DNA of 64,000 bases from CAUZFZ01 sp963579025 (GTDB lineage Bacteria > Planctomycetota > Planctomycetia > Planctomycetales > Planctomycetaceae): the NCBI GenBank assembly GCA_963579025.1, contig CAUZFZ010000012.1, positions 1 through 64,000 on the forward strand. Reading direction: 5' to 3'. A program made the position numbers and the translations under genes. The first letter of the stretch is position 1; each line of letters begins with the position of its first letter. The notes beneath the pieces are model-generated. The model made no database searches. It saw only the letters and a program-made list of their open reading frames with translations, and was not told the DNA's origin. Below, piece after piece: positions 9,514 through 18,110 of this stretch.

Positions 9514-10788
9514 ATGCAGACGGCATCCGGTACGACAGTCATCCGCAACGGGCAAATCGTTGATGGCACCGGCGCTGCGCCTGTCCCTGACGCTGTGCTG
9601 TTGATCGAAGAAGGCACAATTACTTACGCCGGCGCTGCGACAGGTGCTCCGGATGTACCCGCTGCTGCCGCCGTGATCGACGCGTGTGGCGGAACGATCA
9701 TGCCGGGACTCGTCGAGGCTCATTTTCATCCGACGTACTTCAATGTCGCGGCCCTCGAAGACCTCGATACCAAGTACCCGGTCGAGTACGTCACTTTGCT
9801 GGCGTCGTGCAATGCGAAGCTCGCTCTGGAATGTGGTTATACGTCGGCTCGCAGCGGCGGCAGTCTGTTCAATATCGATGTCTGGCTGAAGAAGGCGATT
9901 GAAAAAGGTCTGCTGCCGGGACCCCGGCTCGCCGCCAGTGGTCGTGAGATCTGCGGGGTCGGCGGGTTAATGGACTGGAATCCGGACTTCCGCAAGATCG
10001 GCATGGAAGGACTGATGATCCTGATCAATGGAGCAGATGAAGCGCGGACGGCGGTTCGGCGGCTCGTCAAGGACGGCATTGAATGGGTCAAGACATACCC
10101 AACCGGCGACGCGGCGGCTCCGGATGTGAACGATCATCACACGCTGTGCATGACGTTCGAAGAGATGCATGCCGTGGTCACGACGGCTCACAATCATGGC
10201 ATGAAGGTGACCGGGCATTGCCGTGCGACTCAGGGCATCAAGAATGCTCTGCGGGCTGGATACGACACGTTGGAACATGGCACGTTCATTGACGACGAAG
10301 CACTCGACATGATTCTCGAACGTGATGTGCCGGTCGTTCCGGCTCTGTATTTCGAGCAGGCGAGTATCGAACACGGTCCGGCTTTTGGCATGTCGCAGGC
10401 CGTCATCGACGGTCATCAGGAAACGCTGGAAGGCGGTGCGGAAAGCTACCGGCGTCTGTTGAAGGCTGGAGGCCGGCTGGGAATGGGAGGCGATTACGGA
10501 TTTGCCTGGAACCCGCACGGCGATTACGCCAGAGAATTGAGTTTCTTTGTTGATTACGTCGGCTTCAGTCCGCTCGAGACGATCAAATGCGCGACGCAGA
10601 CCGGTGCGGAAATCATGGGTCGCAGCGACGAGATCGGTACGCTCGAAGCCGGAAAGCTGGCAGACGTACTGGTCCTGGATGGTGATCCGGTCACCAGCAT
10701 CAATGTGCTGCAGGATCGTTCACGCTTCATCGCGGTCATGCAGGGGGGGCTGGTCAAGGCCGGACAAGTGCCTGTTTCCAGTGTTTAG
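9514..10788 (+). CDS. Amidohydrolase family protein (imidazolonepropionase/prolidase-like)
   Basis: This 424-residue metal-dependent hydrolase belongs to the amidohydrolase superfamily, close to imidazolonepropionase-like and Xaa-Pro dipeptidase-like members. Visible metal ligands are HFH (about residues 70-72, in GLVEAHFHPTYF), a lysine in EWVKTYPTG that could be carbamylated, histidines in VTGHCRA and LEHGTF, and an aspartate in GGDYGFAW. A C-terminal beta segment (IGTLEAGKLADVLVLDGDP) is typical of the family. All ligands are present. It follows the alpha/beta hydrolase by 29 bp. The substrate is unknown. No signal peptide is seen, so it is cytoplasmic. Confidence 0.9.
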   Translation: MQTASGTTVIRNGQIVDGTGAAPVPDAVLLIEEGTITYAGAATGAPDVPAAAAVIDACGGTIMPGLVEAHFHPTYFNVAALEDLDTKYPVEYVTLLASCNAKLALECGYTSARSGGSLFNIDVWLKKAIEKGLLPGPRLAASGREICGVGGLMDWNPDFRKIGMEGLMILINGADEARTAVRRLVKDGIEWVKTYPTGDAAAPDVNDHHTLCMTFEEMHAVVTTAHNHGMKVTGHCRATQGIKNALRAGYDTLEHGTFIDDEALDMILERDVPVVPALYFEQASIEHGPAFGMSQAVIDGHQETLEGGAESYRRLLKAGGRLGMGGDYGFAWNPHGDYARELSFFVDYVGFSPLETIKCATQTGAEIMGRSDEIGTLEAGKLADVLVLDGDPVTSINVLQDRSRFIAVMQGGLVKAGQVPVSSV

Positions 10789-10929
10789 AATCGTCCAACT
10801 GCTGGTAACGTCCGGGTTGCTCCCATCCCGATGCCGGGCGTAGACTGGATATAGTGAAGGGCCAATAGACCTGTCACCGCCGCTTCCTCCGACAGCGCTG
10901 TCTGTCTGACTCTTCGAGGGATACGACTC

Positions 10930-11856
10930 ATGATTCGTTCGCAACTCGATTCGCGATTTCCCGTTCTGCTGCTTTGTGCATCGCTGGCCTTGCTGGCCGA
11001 ATCAATGGCGTTCGCACAGGACGACAAGGTCGAAGGTGAAGCGCAGGCTGAGGTCACTAAGGACGGTTGGACCGTGCACTTCACCTACTGGGAAGGCCAG
11101 GACGAAGAAGACACGCCGATCGTCGTCCTTCTGCACGGACGCAACGAAAACCGACTCGTCTGGTCGGCCCGACAGACGGCTCAGGTGCTGGTCCACGAAC
11201 GGTATGCGGTCATTGCAGTGGACCTGCGGAAACACGGTGAGACAAAAGCTCCCGAAGGGGCTAGAGCAGCCGACAAGAGTTCGAAAGTCTCGAAATTTGA
11301 CTACGAAAAAATGGTGGCGTTCGACCTCGAAGCGGTCAAGAGGTTCATCTATGAGCAACACCAGGCAAAAAAACTCAACATGCGAAAGATGGCCATCGTC
11401 GGATCAGACATGAGCACGGTCCTGGCGTTGAACTATGCGGCGCTGGATTGGGGCAAGAAGCCTTACGACGACGCTCCGACACTCGCGACCCGCACGCCCC
11501 GCGGGCAGGACATTCAGGCGATGGTGCTGCTTTCGCCAATGGACTCGGTTAGTGGACTGAGCGCGCTCAATCCAATTCGAATGCTGCGCCGGACCGGGAT
11601 GGCGGCCTTAATCATGTACGGCGCCGGTTCTTCGACAAAACGAACGGCCGGCAAAATCTACACGCAACTGGGCGGCGACAATCAGGATGACGAAAACCAG
11701 CGCCTGTATCAGCAGGCGTTCGACATCAAGCTGCAGGGAACCGGTCTGTTGGGACAGGGCATCGGGACCGAGAAACTGCTTGCCGGTTTTCTGAAGTTGC
11801 ACCTGAAAGACAAAGAGATTCCCTGGAAAGACCGCAAGTCGCGGCTGGCCAGGTGA
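10930..11856 (+). CDS. Exported alpha/beta hydrolase-fold protein with altered nucleophile
   Basis: This 308-residue protein has a cleavable-looking signal peptide (about residues 12-30, AESMAFAQ) and the alpha/beta hydrolase pattern: HGRNENRL oxyanion loop and the strand VIAVDLRKHGET. The nucleophile elbow reads VGSDMST, with D160 where serine is usual (compare VGHSMGG). Either Asp acts as nucleophile, as in haloalkane dehalogenases and epoxide hydrolases, or the protein has lost hydrolase activity. No late catalytic histidine is obvious in the C-terminal part, which favours a non-classical or inactive enzyme. The GAGGGA at about 10916-10921 supports the ATG at 10930. Its role is unknown. 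Confidence 0.75.
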   Translation: MIRSQLDSRFPVLLLCASLALLAESMAFAQDDKVEGEAQAEVTKDGWTVHFTYWEGQDEEDTPIVVLLHGRNENRLVWSARQTAQVLVHERYAVIAVDLRKHGETKAPEGARAADKSSKVSKFDYEKMVAFDLEAVKRFIYEQHQAKKLNMRKMAIVGSDMSTVLALNYAALDWGKKPYDDAPTLATRTPRGQDIQAMVLLSPMDSVSGLSALNPIRMLRRTGMAALIMYGAGSSTKRTAGKIYTQLGGDNQDDENQRLYQQAFDIKLQGTGLLGQGIGTEKLLAGFLKLHLKDKEIPWKDRKSRLAR

Positions 11857-11903
11857 ACGGCATGCACGTTCTGTTTCGTCTATTGCCCGGCTGAGGTAGT
11901 TCC

Positions 11904-12557
11904 ATGACGACAACCGCTCTGGAAGCTCCGACCGCTCAAACCCCCGAGCATCGCTTCATCCTTCCCGGTGTGGACTGGGATGTGTACCGAAAGATCTCGG
12001 ATGCTTTGACCGGCCGGCATGTACGACTCAGCTACGCTCGCGGGAGTCTTGAGTTCATGACGATTTCACCGAAGCACGGCAATTGCAGTCGGCTGCTGGG
12101 ACGATTGGTGGCGACACTCACGGAGGAAACAGGACGGCCTCTGAAGAGTTTCGGCGACATGACGTGTGACCGACCGGATCTCGAAAAGGGCGTCGAACCC
12201 GACGAATGTTTTTACATCGACAACGAACTGCTGATCCGCGGCAAAGATGAACTCGACTTCACAGTCGATCCGCCTCCCGATCTTGGCATCGAAGTCGACA
12301 TCACGAGTAGTTCACGGATTCGCATGGGCATCTATGCAGCGCTGGGTGTTGCCGAAATCTGGCGTTACTCCGACGACCGAGTGGCAATCCTCGTCCTGCA
12401 GCCGGAAGGCGGCTATTCCGAACCGAACCAGAGTCAGATATTCCCATTCGTTACCAGTCAGGACCTGACTCACTTTGTCGAGTTGCGGCGAAGCCACGAC
12501 GAGAGCAGCCTGATACGTGCCTTCCGGGATTGGATCAAAGAACGCCAGCCCTCCTGA
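11904..12557 (+). CDS. Uma2 family putative endonuclease (DUF820)
   Basis: This 217-residue protein matches the Uma2/DUF820 family, which has a PD-(D/E)XK restriction-endonuclease-like fold and is abundant in cyanobacteria and planctomycetes. The core is visible: GVEPDECFYI, then PPDLGIEVDITSSS with the D-ExD type acidic residues, and a helical IYAALGVAEIWRY. These proteins are widespread and their biological role is unclear. It stands alone between the hydrolase and the nucleotidyltransferase genes, in the same orientation. It is full length and shows no frame damage. Confidence 0.88.
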   Translation: MTTTALEAPTAQTPEHRFILPGVDWDVYRKISDALTGRHVRLSYARGSLEFMTISPKHGNCSRLLGRLVATLTEETGRPLKSFGDMTCDRPDLEKGVEPDECFYIDNELLIRGKDELDFTVDPPPDLGIEVDITSSSRIRMGIYAALGVAEIWRYSDDRVAILVLQPEGGYSEPNQSQIFPFVTSQDLTHFVELRRSHDESSLIRAFRDWIKERQPS

Positions 12558-12623
12558 TCGTGGCGGCCTACAGACGAGAACGGATGCTGAGAACGTACCC
12601 TGTCGAGGAATGGAGTCCTGAGC

Positions 12624-13379
12624 ATGAGCGAAGCCGTCGCAGTGGTCCTGGCCGCCGGCAAGGGCACTCGGATGAAGTCCGAATTGCCCAAGGTGCTGCA
12701 CGAGGTGTGCGGCAAGTCCATGGTTGAGCATGTGTTTGATGCAGTGCGCCGTGCGGGAGTCACTCGCATCGTGTGTGTCATCGGGCATGAGGCCGACCTC
12801 ATGCGGGAGCGATTGTCCGGCCACGCCGATGTGGATTTCGCGCTGCAGGCAGAGCAGCTCGGCACCGGACATGCCGTGCAGATGGCAGTCCCGGCCATCG
12901 GGGATCATGACGGTCCGGTGCTGGTGCTGGCTGGCGATACTCCGTTGCTGAAGTCCGAATCGCTTCGTGGGCTGCTGGACGAGTTGTCGGCGAATTCGGC
13001 TGTTTGTGTTGTTGGCTCGGCGGTCACCGAAAACAACGCGGGACTCGGACGGATCGTGCGCGACGATGCCGGCGCCTTCGAGCGGATCGTCGAGGAGAAG
13101 GACGCTCGCAGTAACAATCCCGAATTACTCGCAATCACTGAGATCAACACGGGTTGTTACGCGTTTGACTGCCGGTCGCTGATCGATTCATTGAGCGAGA
13201 TGCGCCCGTTAAACGATCAGGCCGAGTATTACCTCACCGACTGCCCGGCCATTCTGAAGGCTGCGGGCAAGACGGTCGTCGCCGCCGCAAAGCTGGACAT
13301 TAACGAGGCCATGGGCGTCAACACTCAGGAGCAGCTTTCCGATGTGGCGCGAGTGCTGATGTCTCGCGATGGTTCGTAG
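12624..13379 (+). CDS. Stand-alone GlmU-type nucleotidyltransferase domain
   Basis: This 251-residue protein corresponds to the N-terminal uridylyltransferase half of GlmU, which forms UDP-N-acetylglucosamine from UTP and GlcNAc-1-phosphate. The nucleotide-binding motif LAAGKGTRMKSELPKVLH is at residues 9-26, a GTGHAVQ segment follows, and LAGDTPLL and EINTGCYAF match the pyrophosphorylase core. The left-handed beta-helix acetyltransferase half is absent, and the stop (TAG 13377-13379) lies within the GTAGTAACC repeat. Acetylation must therefore be done elsewhere. Another sugar-1-phosphate nucleotidyltransferase specificity is possible. GGAG at about 12612 supports the ATG. Confidence 0.85.
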   Translation: MSEAVAVVLAAGKGTRMKSELPKVLHEVCGKSMVEHVFDAVRRAGVTRIVCVIGHEADLMRERLSGHADVDFALQAEQLGTGHAVQMAVPAIGDHDGPVLVLAGDTPLLKSESLRGLLDELSANSAVCVVGSAVTENNAGLGRIVRDDAGAFERIVEEKDARSNNPELLAITEINTGCYAFDCRSLIDSLSEMRPLNDQAEYYLTDCPAILKAAGKTVVAAAKLDINEAMGVNTQEQLSDVARVLMSRDGS

Positions 13380-13492
13380 TAACCCGATTTATCGGGTTGT
13401 TCAGGCGACGCTGCTTGTGGTTTGGGCGCTGCCGGTAACCATCGCACTCCACCCCACGTCTTGAGCGACCGCATAAATGCGGTTACTACGAA
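13373..13492. repeat. GTAGTAACC palindromic repeat, copy 1
   Basis: Outer arms TTCGTAGTAACC (13373-13384) and GGTTACTACGAA (13481-13492) are perfectly complementary. Within them lie two hairpins: AACCCGAT-TT-ATCGGGTT at 13381-13398 and ACCGCAT-AA-ATGCGGT at 13468-13483. The TAG inside the left outer arm is the stop codon of the GlmU-type gene. Related copies are at 45906-46007 and 47312-47340. No coding function is evident. Confidence 0.85.
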
Positions 13493-13573
13493 CTACGAAC
13501 GAGCTGTTACGAGAATCCGGCGATACACTCAAGAGTGGTGTCTTTAAGTCTCAGGCGGCGACAGGAAAGACGG

Positions 13574-14998
13574 ATGTTGAATACTCAGCCAAACGTATCT
13601 CGCAGGACATTTCTGACGGCTTCCGCTCTTGGCTGGGCCGGGATGCAGTTTGGTCGACCGGGCGCGGCCACGGCTGCCGGAGAAGCCTCCGCTGGCGGTG
13701 GTTCCGCAAAGTCCACGATCTTGTTTTTTCTGTGTGGCGGCGCATCACATGTTGATACATGGGATATGAAGCCCGACGCACCGGCCGAGTTTCGCGGGCC
13801 GTTTCAGCCGATTCAGACGTCCGCTCCGGAAGTTCGGCTGTGTGAACATCTGCCGTTGCTCGCTCAGCAGGCGCATCATCTGAGCCTGATTAACTCGATC
13901 GGCGGTACGGTCAACACGAACGATCATCACGCTGGCTACTACTACAACCTGACGGGACACGTGCCGGACCTGACGTTTCGGACGAAGGGAAATAACCGGA
14001 CACCGTATCCCACCGACTGGCCGTACATGGGAACGGTCGTTTCGGCCAGGCGGTCGCCGCATTCGTTTCTGCCGAATGCCATTTCGCTGCCGCACATGCC
14101 CAGCCGCAAGCCCTACACGCGACCGGGACAATTCGCCGCTCGTCTGGGAGTGGAACATGACCCGCTGTATCTGCAGGGGACCCACGAAGCGCCGTTGAAG
14201 TTTCATGCGCCTTCGTTGCAACTTCAGCAGGGTATTGACGGTTCGCGGCTGGTGGGCCGGCGCGAGTTACTGAATTCCGTCGACGCCGCGAGACGCCAGT
14301 TCGATGAGACTCCGACCACGCGCACGTGGGATCGGCAGACAGAGCGTGCGATGTCGTTGCTCGTTTCGTCGGGTACGTCAGCGGCATTCGACATCTCGGG
14401 CGAGCCAGAATCCGTTCGCGAGCGATACGGCAAATCGGTCAACGCGATGAGCCTGCTGCTGGCTCGCCGACTGGTCGAAGCTGAGGTTCCGTTTATTACG
14501 GTGTTCTGGCTGGGGCACGGACCCAGTTCTCCGCTGGCAAAGAAGTGTAAGAGTGCCGGTAGCTGGGACACCCATGGCAACAACTTCAATTGCCTGAAGG
14601 ACGGCCTGTTGCCCGAGTTTGATCGGTGCTTCTCGGCGCTCATCGAAGACCTGCACGATCGCGGAATGCTCGATTCGACCATGCTGCTGGTCACGAGCGA
14701 GATGGGACGCAAACCAAAGATCGGCGACCCGCGATCCGGCGGCACGGTGGGAGCGGGGCGCGATCACTGGACGCACTGTCTGACCGATGTGATCGCCGGG
14801 GGTGGCATTCGCGGTGGGCAGACATTCGGTTCGAGCGATCGATTTGGCAATTACCCCGCGGACCTCCCGGTCACTCCGGCGGATGTCACAAAGACGGTGT
14901 ATCACGCCATGGGGATTCATGATCTCGAAGCCTTCGATCGCCAGAACCGCCCGTACAACCTGCTGGCCGAAGGGGCTCCGATTTCTGAGCTGTTCTGA
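13574..14998 (+). CDS. DUF1501 domain-containing protein, Tat-exported
   Basis: This 475-residue protein belongs to the DUF1501 family, related to sulfatase/alkaline phosphatase-like proteins and very common in planctomycetes, where members are usually paired with a DUF1553 cytochrome-type protein. The N-terminus VSRRTFLTASALG is a twin-arginine signal, so it is exported folded. Internal motifs include FFLCGGASHVDTWDMKPDAP and a C-terminal GRDHWTHCLTDVIAGGGI. The ATG at 13574 follows AGGAAAGA at 13563-13570; a GTG upstream would bury the Tat signal. No DUF1553 partner gene is adjacent. Enzymatic activity has not been established for the family as far as I know. Confidence 0.92.
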   Translation: MLNTQPNVSRRTFLTASALGWAGMQFGRPGAATAAGEASAGGGSAKSTILFFLCGGASHVDTWDMKPDAPAEFRGPFQPIQTSAPEVRLCEHLPLLAQQAHHLSLINSIGGTVNTNDHHAGYYYNLTGHVPDLTFRTKGNNRTPYPTDWPYMGTVVSARRSPHSFLPNAISLPHMPSRKPYTRPGQFAARLGVEHDPLYLQGTHEAPLKFHAPSLQLQQGIDGSRLVGRRELLNSVDAARRQFDETPTTRTWDRQTERAMSLLVSSGTSAAFDISGEPESVRERYGKSVNAMSLLLARRLVEAEVPFITVFWLGHGPSSPLAKKCKSAGSWDTHGNNFNCLKDGLLPEFDRCFSALIEDLHDRGMLDSTMLLVTSEMGRKPKIGDPRSGGTVGAGRDHWTHCLTDVIAGGGIRGGQTFGSSDRFGNYPADLPVTPADVTKTVYHAMGIHDLEAFDRQNRPYNLLAEGAPISELF

Positions 14999-15239
14999 AG
15001 CATTCCGCGGGTTTCGAGCGCCTTCCGTCAGGGCCAACGACGCGTCCGCGAGTCACGATTCGCGGATGTCGCGTCGATTTAGCCACCCGTCCAGACCGCC
15101 AAAATGCCGGGCTGCTTGAATCCCTGAAACGTGACTGGCAGAATGCGGAACTTCTGCAAATGGCGGACTCCCGCTCTGCCCGGCGTCACCTCTGCTTAGC
15201 TACAGGAATCGATTCAGATTCCGGCCCAAAGGAACATCC

Positions 15240-16820
15240 ATGAAGCTGCTCGAAGGCCAGACTGTCGGTATTGACCTGGGAACAACCTACTCAACGATCG
15301 CGCAGCTCGGCGACGACGGCATGCCCACGTGCCTGAAAAACGCCGACGAGGCAGTGATCACGCCATCCGTCGTGCTCCTTTCCGACGATGGCAAAGTGGT
15401 CGTCGGGCCATCGTTCGAACGCATCTCGATCGAAGATCCAAGCAACGTGATCGAAGCGATCAAGCGCGAGATGGGGAATGCGGATTTCTTCATCGTCTAT
15501 CAGAACAAGAAGCTGACGCCCGAATTCGTCTCCGCTCTGATTATCAAGAAGCTGAAGCAGGATGCGGAGCAGACGATTGGTTCGATCACTAATGCCGTGG
15601 TCACCGTTCCGTACTACTTCAACGACGTGCGTCGCAAAGCAACTCAGGATGCCGGCCGCATTGCGGGCCTGAACATCATCGACATCATTAACGAACCGAC
15701 GGCCGCCACGCTGGCATATGCATGGGAAAGGGGAGAACTGGGACGCGCCGACCTGCCGCAGACTGAAAAGACAATTCTGGTTTATGACCTCGGCGGCGGA
15801 ACGTTCGACGTCACGGTGGTCCGCTACACGCCGATGAGCTTTCGAGTGCTGGCCACGGACGGTGATGTGATGCTGGGTGGTCTGGACTGGAGCCGTCGGA
15901 TTGTCGATCACATTTCCGAACAGTTCTCGCGTAAACACGGTGCGGATCCTCGTGAGGATCCTGAATCGCTGCAGGTTCTTGCTCAGGAGTCTGAAACCGC
16001 GAAACGCGAACTGAGTACCAAGGCTCAGACCCCGATCAATGTGTATCACCAGGGTAAGTCGATGACGGTGTCATTGACGCGGGGCGACTTCGAACGCATG
16101 ACGGCGGACCTGATGCAACGGACGCGGGATACCACCGAACTCGTTATGCAGCAGGCTGGCGTTGAGCCTGAAGCACTGGACGACCTGGTGCTGGTGGGTG
16201 GCTCGACGAACATGCCAGTGGTCGAGCAGATGCTGTTTGACGTCTGCAAACGCAAACCTAATCGCGAGGTCATCGCCGAGGAAGCGGTCGCCCGTGGCGC
16301 GGCCATTCATGCGGCGATTCTGGAAGCCCGCGCGACCGGTGGCGAATCACGCATGGGCAAGACTGTCATCGACCGACTGCGGTCCGTTTCAACGACCGAC
16401 GTGAACTCGCATTCGCTCGGCATCAAGATCACGGATCCGGGCGACCGCACCCGCAAGATCAATCACATCATGATCCCGAAGAACACGCCGATCCCGTTTG
16501 AGAAGACGCAGCGGTTTGTCACCAATTCGGACAGCCAGCAGCGGATTCATGTTTCGGTACTCGAGGGCGATGCTCCGGAACCGGATGCATGCGAGCAGAT
16601 CGGTGATTTCCGTGTCTACGATCTGCCGACAGATCTGCCCAAGGGGTCTCCGGTCGAGGTCATGTACCGTTACGACGGCAGTGGCCGAATCAGCGTGGCG
16701 GCTCGGGAATTGACAGGAAACACAGAGGCCTCGACCGAAATCGTCCGCGACAACCAGTCAGTCACGGACGAGAACATCGGCGGTCTGGAAGGACTGGCAA
16801 AGGGGTACGAGGTCGAATGA
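15240..16820 (+). CDS. Hsp70 (DnaK-like) protein lacking the C-terminal lid
   Basis: This 526-residue Hsp70-family protein has the ATPase motifs IDLGTTYS (about residues 11-18), VYDLGGGTFDVTVV (phosphate 2) and LVLVGGSTNMP (adenosine motif), followed by a substrate-binding beta domain containing NHIMIPKNTPIPFEKTQRF. Classical DnaK is about 640 residues; here the helical lid and disordered tail are missing. The J-like/MshEN gene lies 158 bp downstream, same strand, and a kinase gene beyond it. AAGGAA before ATG 15240 supports the start. It probably acts as a specialised chaperone with the J-like neighbour rather than as the housekeeping DnaK, which is inference. Confidence 0.93.
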   Translation: MKLLEGQTVGIDLGTTYSTIAQLGDDGMPTCLKNADEAVITPSVVLLSDDGKVVVGPSFERISIEDPSNVIEAIKREMGNADFFIVYQNKKLTPEFVSALIIKKLKQDAEQTIGSITNAVVTVPYYFNDVRRKATQDAGRIAGLNIIDIINEPTAATLAYAWERGELGRADLPQTEKTILVYDLGGGTFDVTVVRYTPMSFRVLATDGDVMLGGLDWSRRIVDHISEQFSRKHGADPREDPESLQVLAQESETAKRELSTKAQTPINVYHQGKSMTVSLTRGDFERMTADLMQRTRDTTELVMQQAGVEPEALDDLVLVGGSTNMPVVEQMLFDVCKRKPNREVIAEEAVARGAAIHAAILEARATGGESRMGKTVIDRLRSVSTTDVNSHSLGIKITDPGDRTRKINHIMIPKNTPIPFEKTQRFVTNSDSQQRIHVSVLEGDAPEPDACEQIGDFRVYDLPTDLPKGSPVEVMYRYDGSGRISVAARELTGNTEASTEIVRDNQSVTDENIGGLEGLAKGYEVE

Positions 16821-16978
16821 TGCTGCTGCAGGCAGTGTCATGAGGTTTCGGCGCGGCGAATCCAAGCCGGACCGGTGTGAGTAACGGGGGATTGCAGTGA
16901 ACCAGTGCAGCCCCAATATCTGCGCGTCCGCCCGGTATGCCGATGTGAAATCCGGGTCAAACAGCGAAGAGGCGAAAC

Positions 16979-18016
16979 GTGGAACTGGATGTCTACAAGG
17001 ATTGGCTCGGAATTCCGGATGGCCCTCGTCCGCCGGACCAGTACGAACTGCTGAGACTCGTCAAGTTCGAAGACGACACCGAAAAGGTTCGCGCGAATTA
17101 CAAAAAACTGAATGCGCATGTTCGGAAGTACGCCACTGGGAAGTACTCCGTGCGGTCTCAGGAGCTGCTCAACGAGCTGGCTCGGTCCATGCTGTGCCTG
17201 ACCGATCCCGAGCGCAAACACGAGTACGATGAAAGTCTCGGGCGGGAATTCGATGAGTCCGAATCCGGCGTGGTTCCGATGGAGCGGATTCTGGTCAAAC
17301 AGAAGCACATCGACCGTGACCAGATGAAAGAGGCTCAAAGTTTCGCGGAGCAGCGCGGTCTGTCGATGCGCGATGCGGTGGTGCAGATGAAGCTGGTCGG
17401 CTCGGACATCGCCACGCAGGCGCTGGCGCAGGAACTCGGTCTGCCCTACATCGACCTTGAGGACACGGAGCCGGACTTCGTGGTCCTGAAGAAAGTGCCG
17501 CAGTCCGTGTGCAAGCGAAACACGGTTCTGCCGTTGTTTGTCGATGACAACGTGCTACTGGTCGCGTGTGCCGAAAACCCGGACCACGAACTCGAGGATG
17601 AGCTGCGGCTTCGATACGCAGTTCCAATGCGCCGGGTGCTGGCGACTCCCCGAGGAATTCGCAAGGGGATTGAACGTTACTTCGCCGAAATGGAAGAGGC
17701 TCTGGCCAGACTGGATGCAGCCGGGGAGAGTCAGGGCAATTCGGCGTCACCGGCAAAGCCGCGTCAGAGCAAACAGGCGGCGGGACCGCGCAAAGCGTTT
17801 TCTCAGCTCTCAAGCGACGAACAGCAACGGCGCAAGAGCATCGGCATGCTGGCGATGATGTGGGGAGTGATCGGCTCAATCCTGTTTGATCAGTTTGTTG
17901 TGAAGGCCGTCATTCCCGCATTGAACGAGGGGGCTCTCGGTTTTCTGCCTTCAATTACGTCGTTCTGCGTTCCGCCTGTCGTCATCTGGTACGTTCTCAA
18001 GGTTTACTGGAAGTAA
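16979..18016 (+). CDS. J-like domain / MshEN domain membrane protein
   Basis: This 345-residue protein combines three parts. Residues about 20-85 resemble a J domain (YELLRLVKFEDDTEKVRANY, later LTDPERKHEYDESL), but the HPD triad needed to stimulate Hsp70 is absent; the loop reads NAHVRKYATG. Residues about 98-237 match the MshEN/GspE N-terminal domain (LAQELGLPYIDL, VLPLFVDDNVLLVACAENP), a fold that in some ATPases binds cyclic di-GMP. A charged linker precedes two C-terminal membrane segments (about 290-308, 322-342). It starts with GTG at 16979. It lies between the Hsp70 and the cNMP-domain kinase genes. Its biochemical role is unknown. Confidence 0.75.
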   Translation: MELDVYKDWLGIPDGPRPPDQYELLRLVKFEDDTEKVRANYKKLNAHVRKYATGKYSVRSQELLNELARSMLCLTDPERKHEYDESLGREFDESESGVVPMERILVKQKHIDRDQMKEAQSFAEQRGLSMRDAVVQMKLVGSDIATQALAQELGLPYIDLEDTEPDFVVLKKVPQSVCKRNTVLPLFVDDNVLLVACAENPDHELEDELRLRYAVPMRRVLATPRGIRKGIERYFAEMEEALARLDAAGESQGNSASPAKPRQSKQAAGPRKAFSQLSSDEQQRRKSIGMLAMMWGVIGSILFDQFVVKAVIPALNEGALGFLPSITSFCVPPVVIWYVLKVYWK

Positions 18017-18110
18017 GGACCGCCGCTCTATCTGGATACGAGCTGGCCGAAGAAATCGCACGTCTCTGACGAGCCACACCATTTTGCGGATTTCAGAGGG
18101 ACCGACCGCC

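Noticed and set aside
15291..16049. A minus-strand open frame in the Hsp70 gene
   Set aside because: It is antisense to conserved Hsp70 motifs, without any domain.
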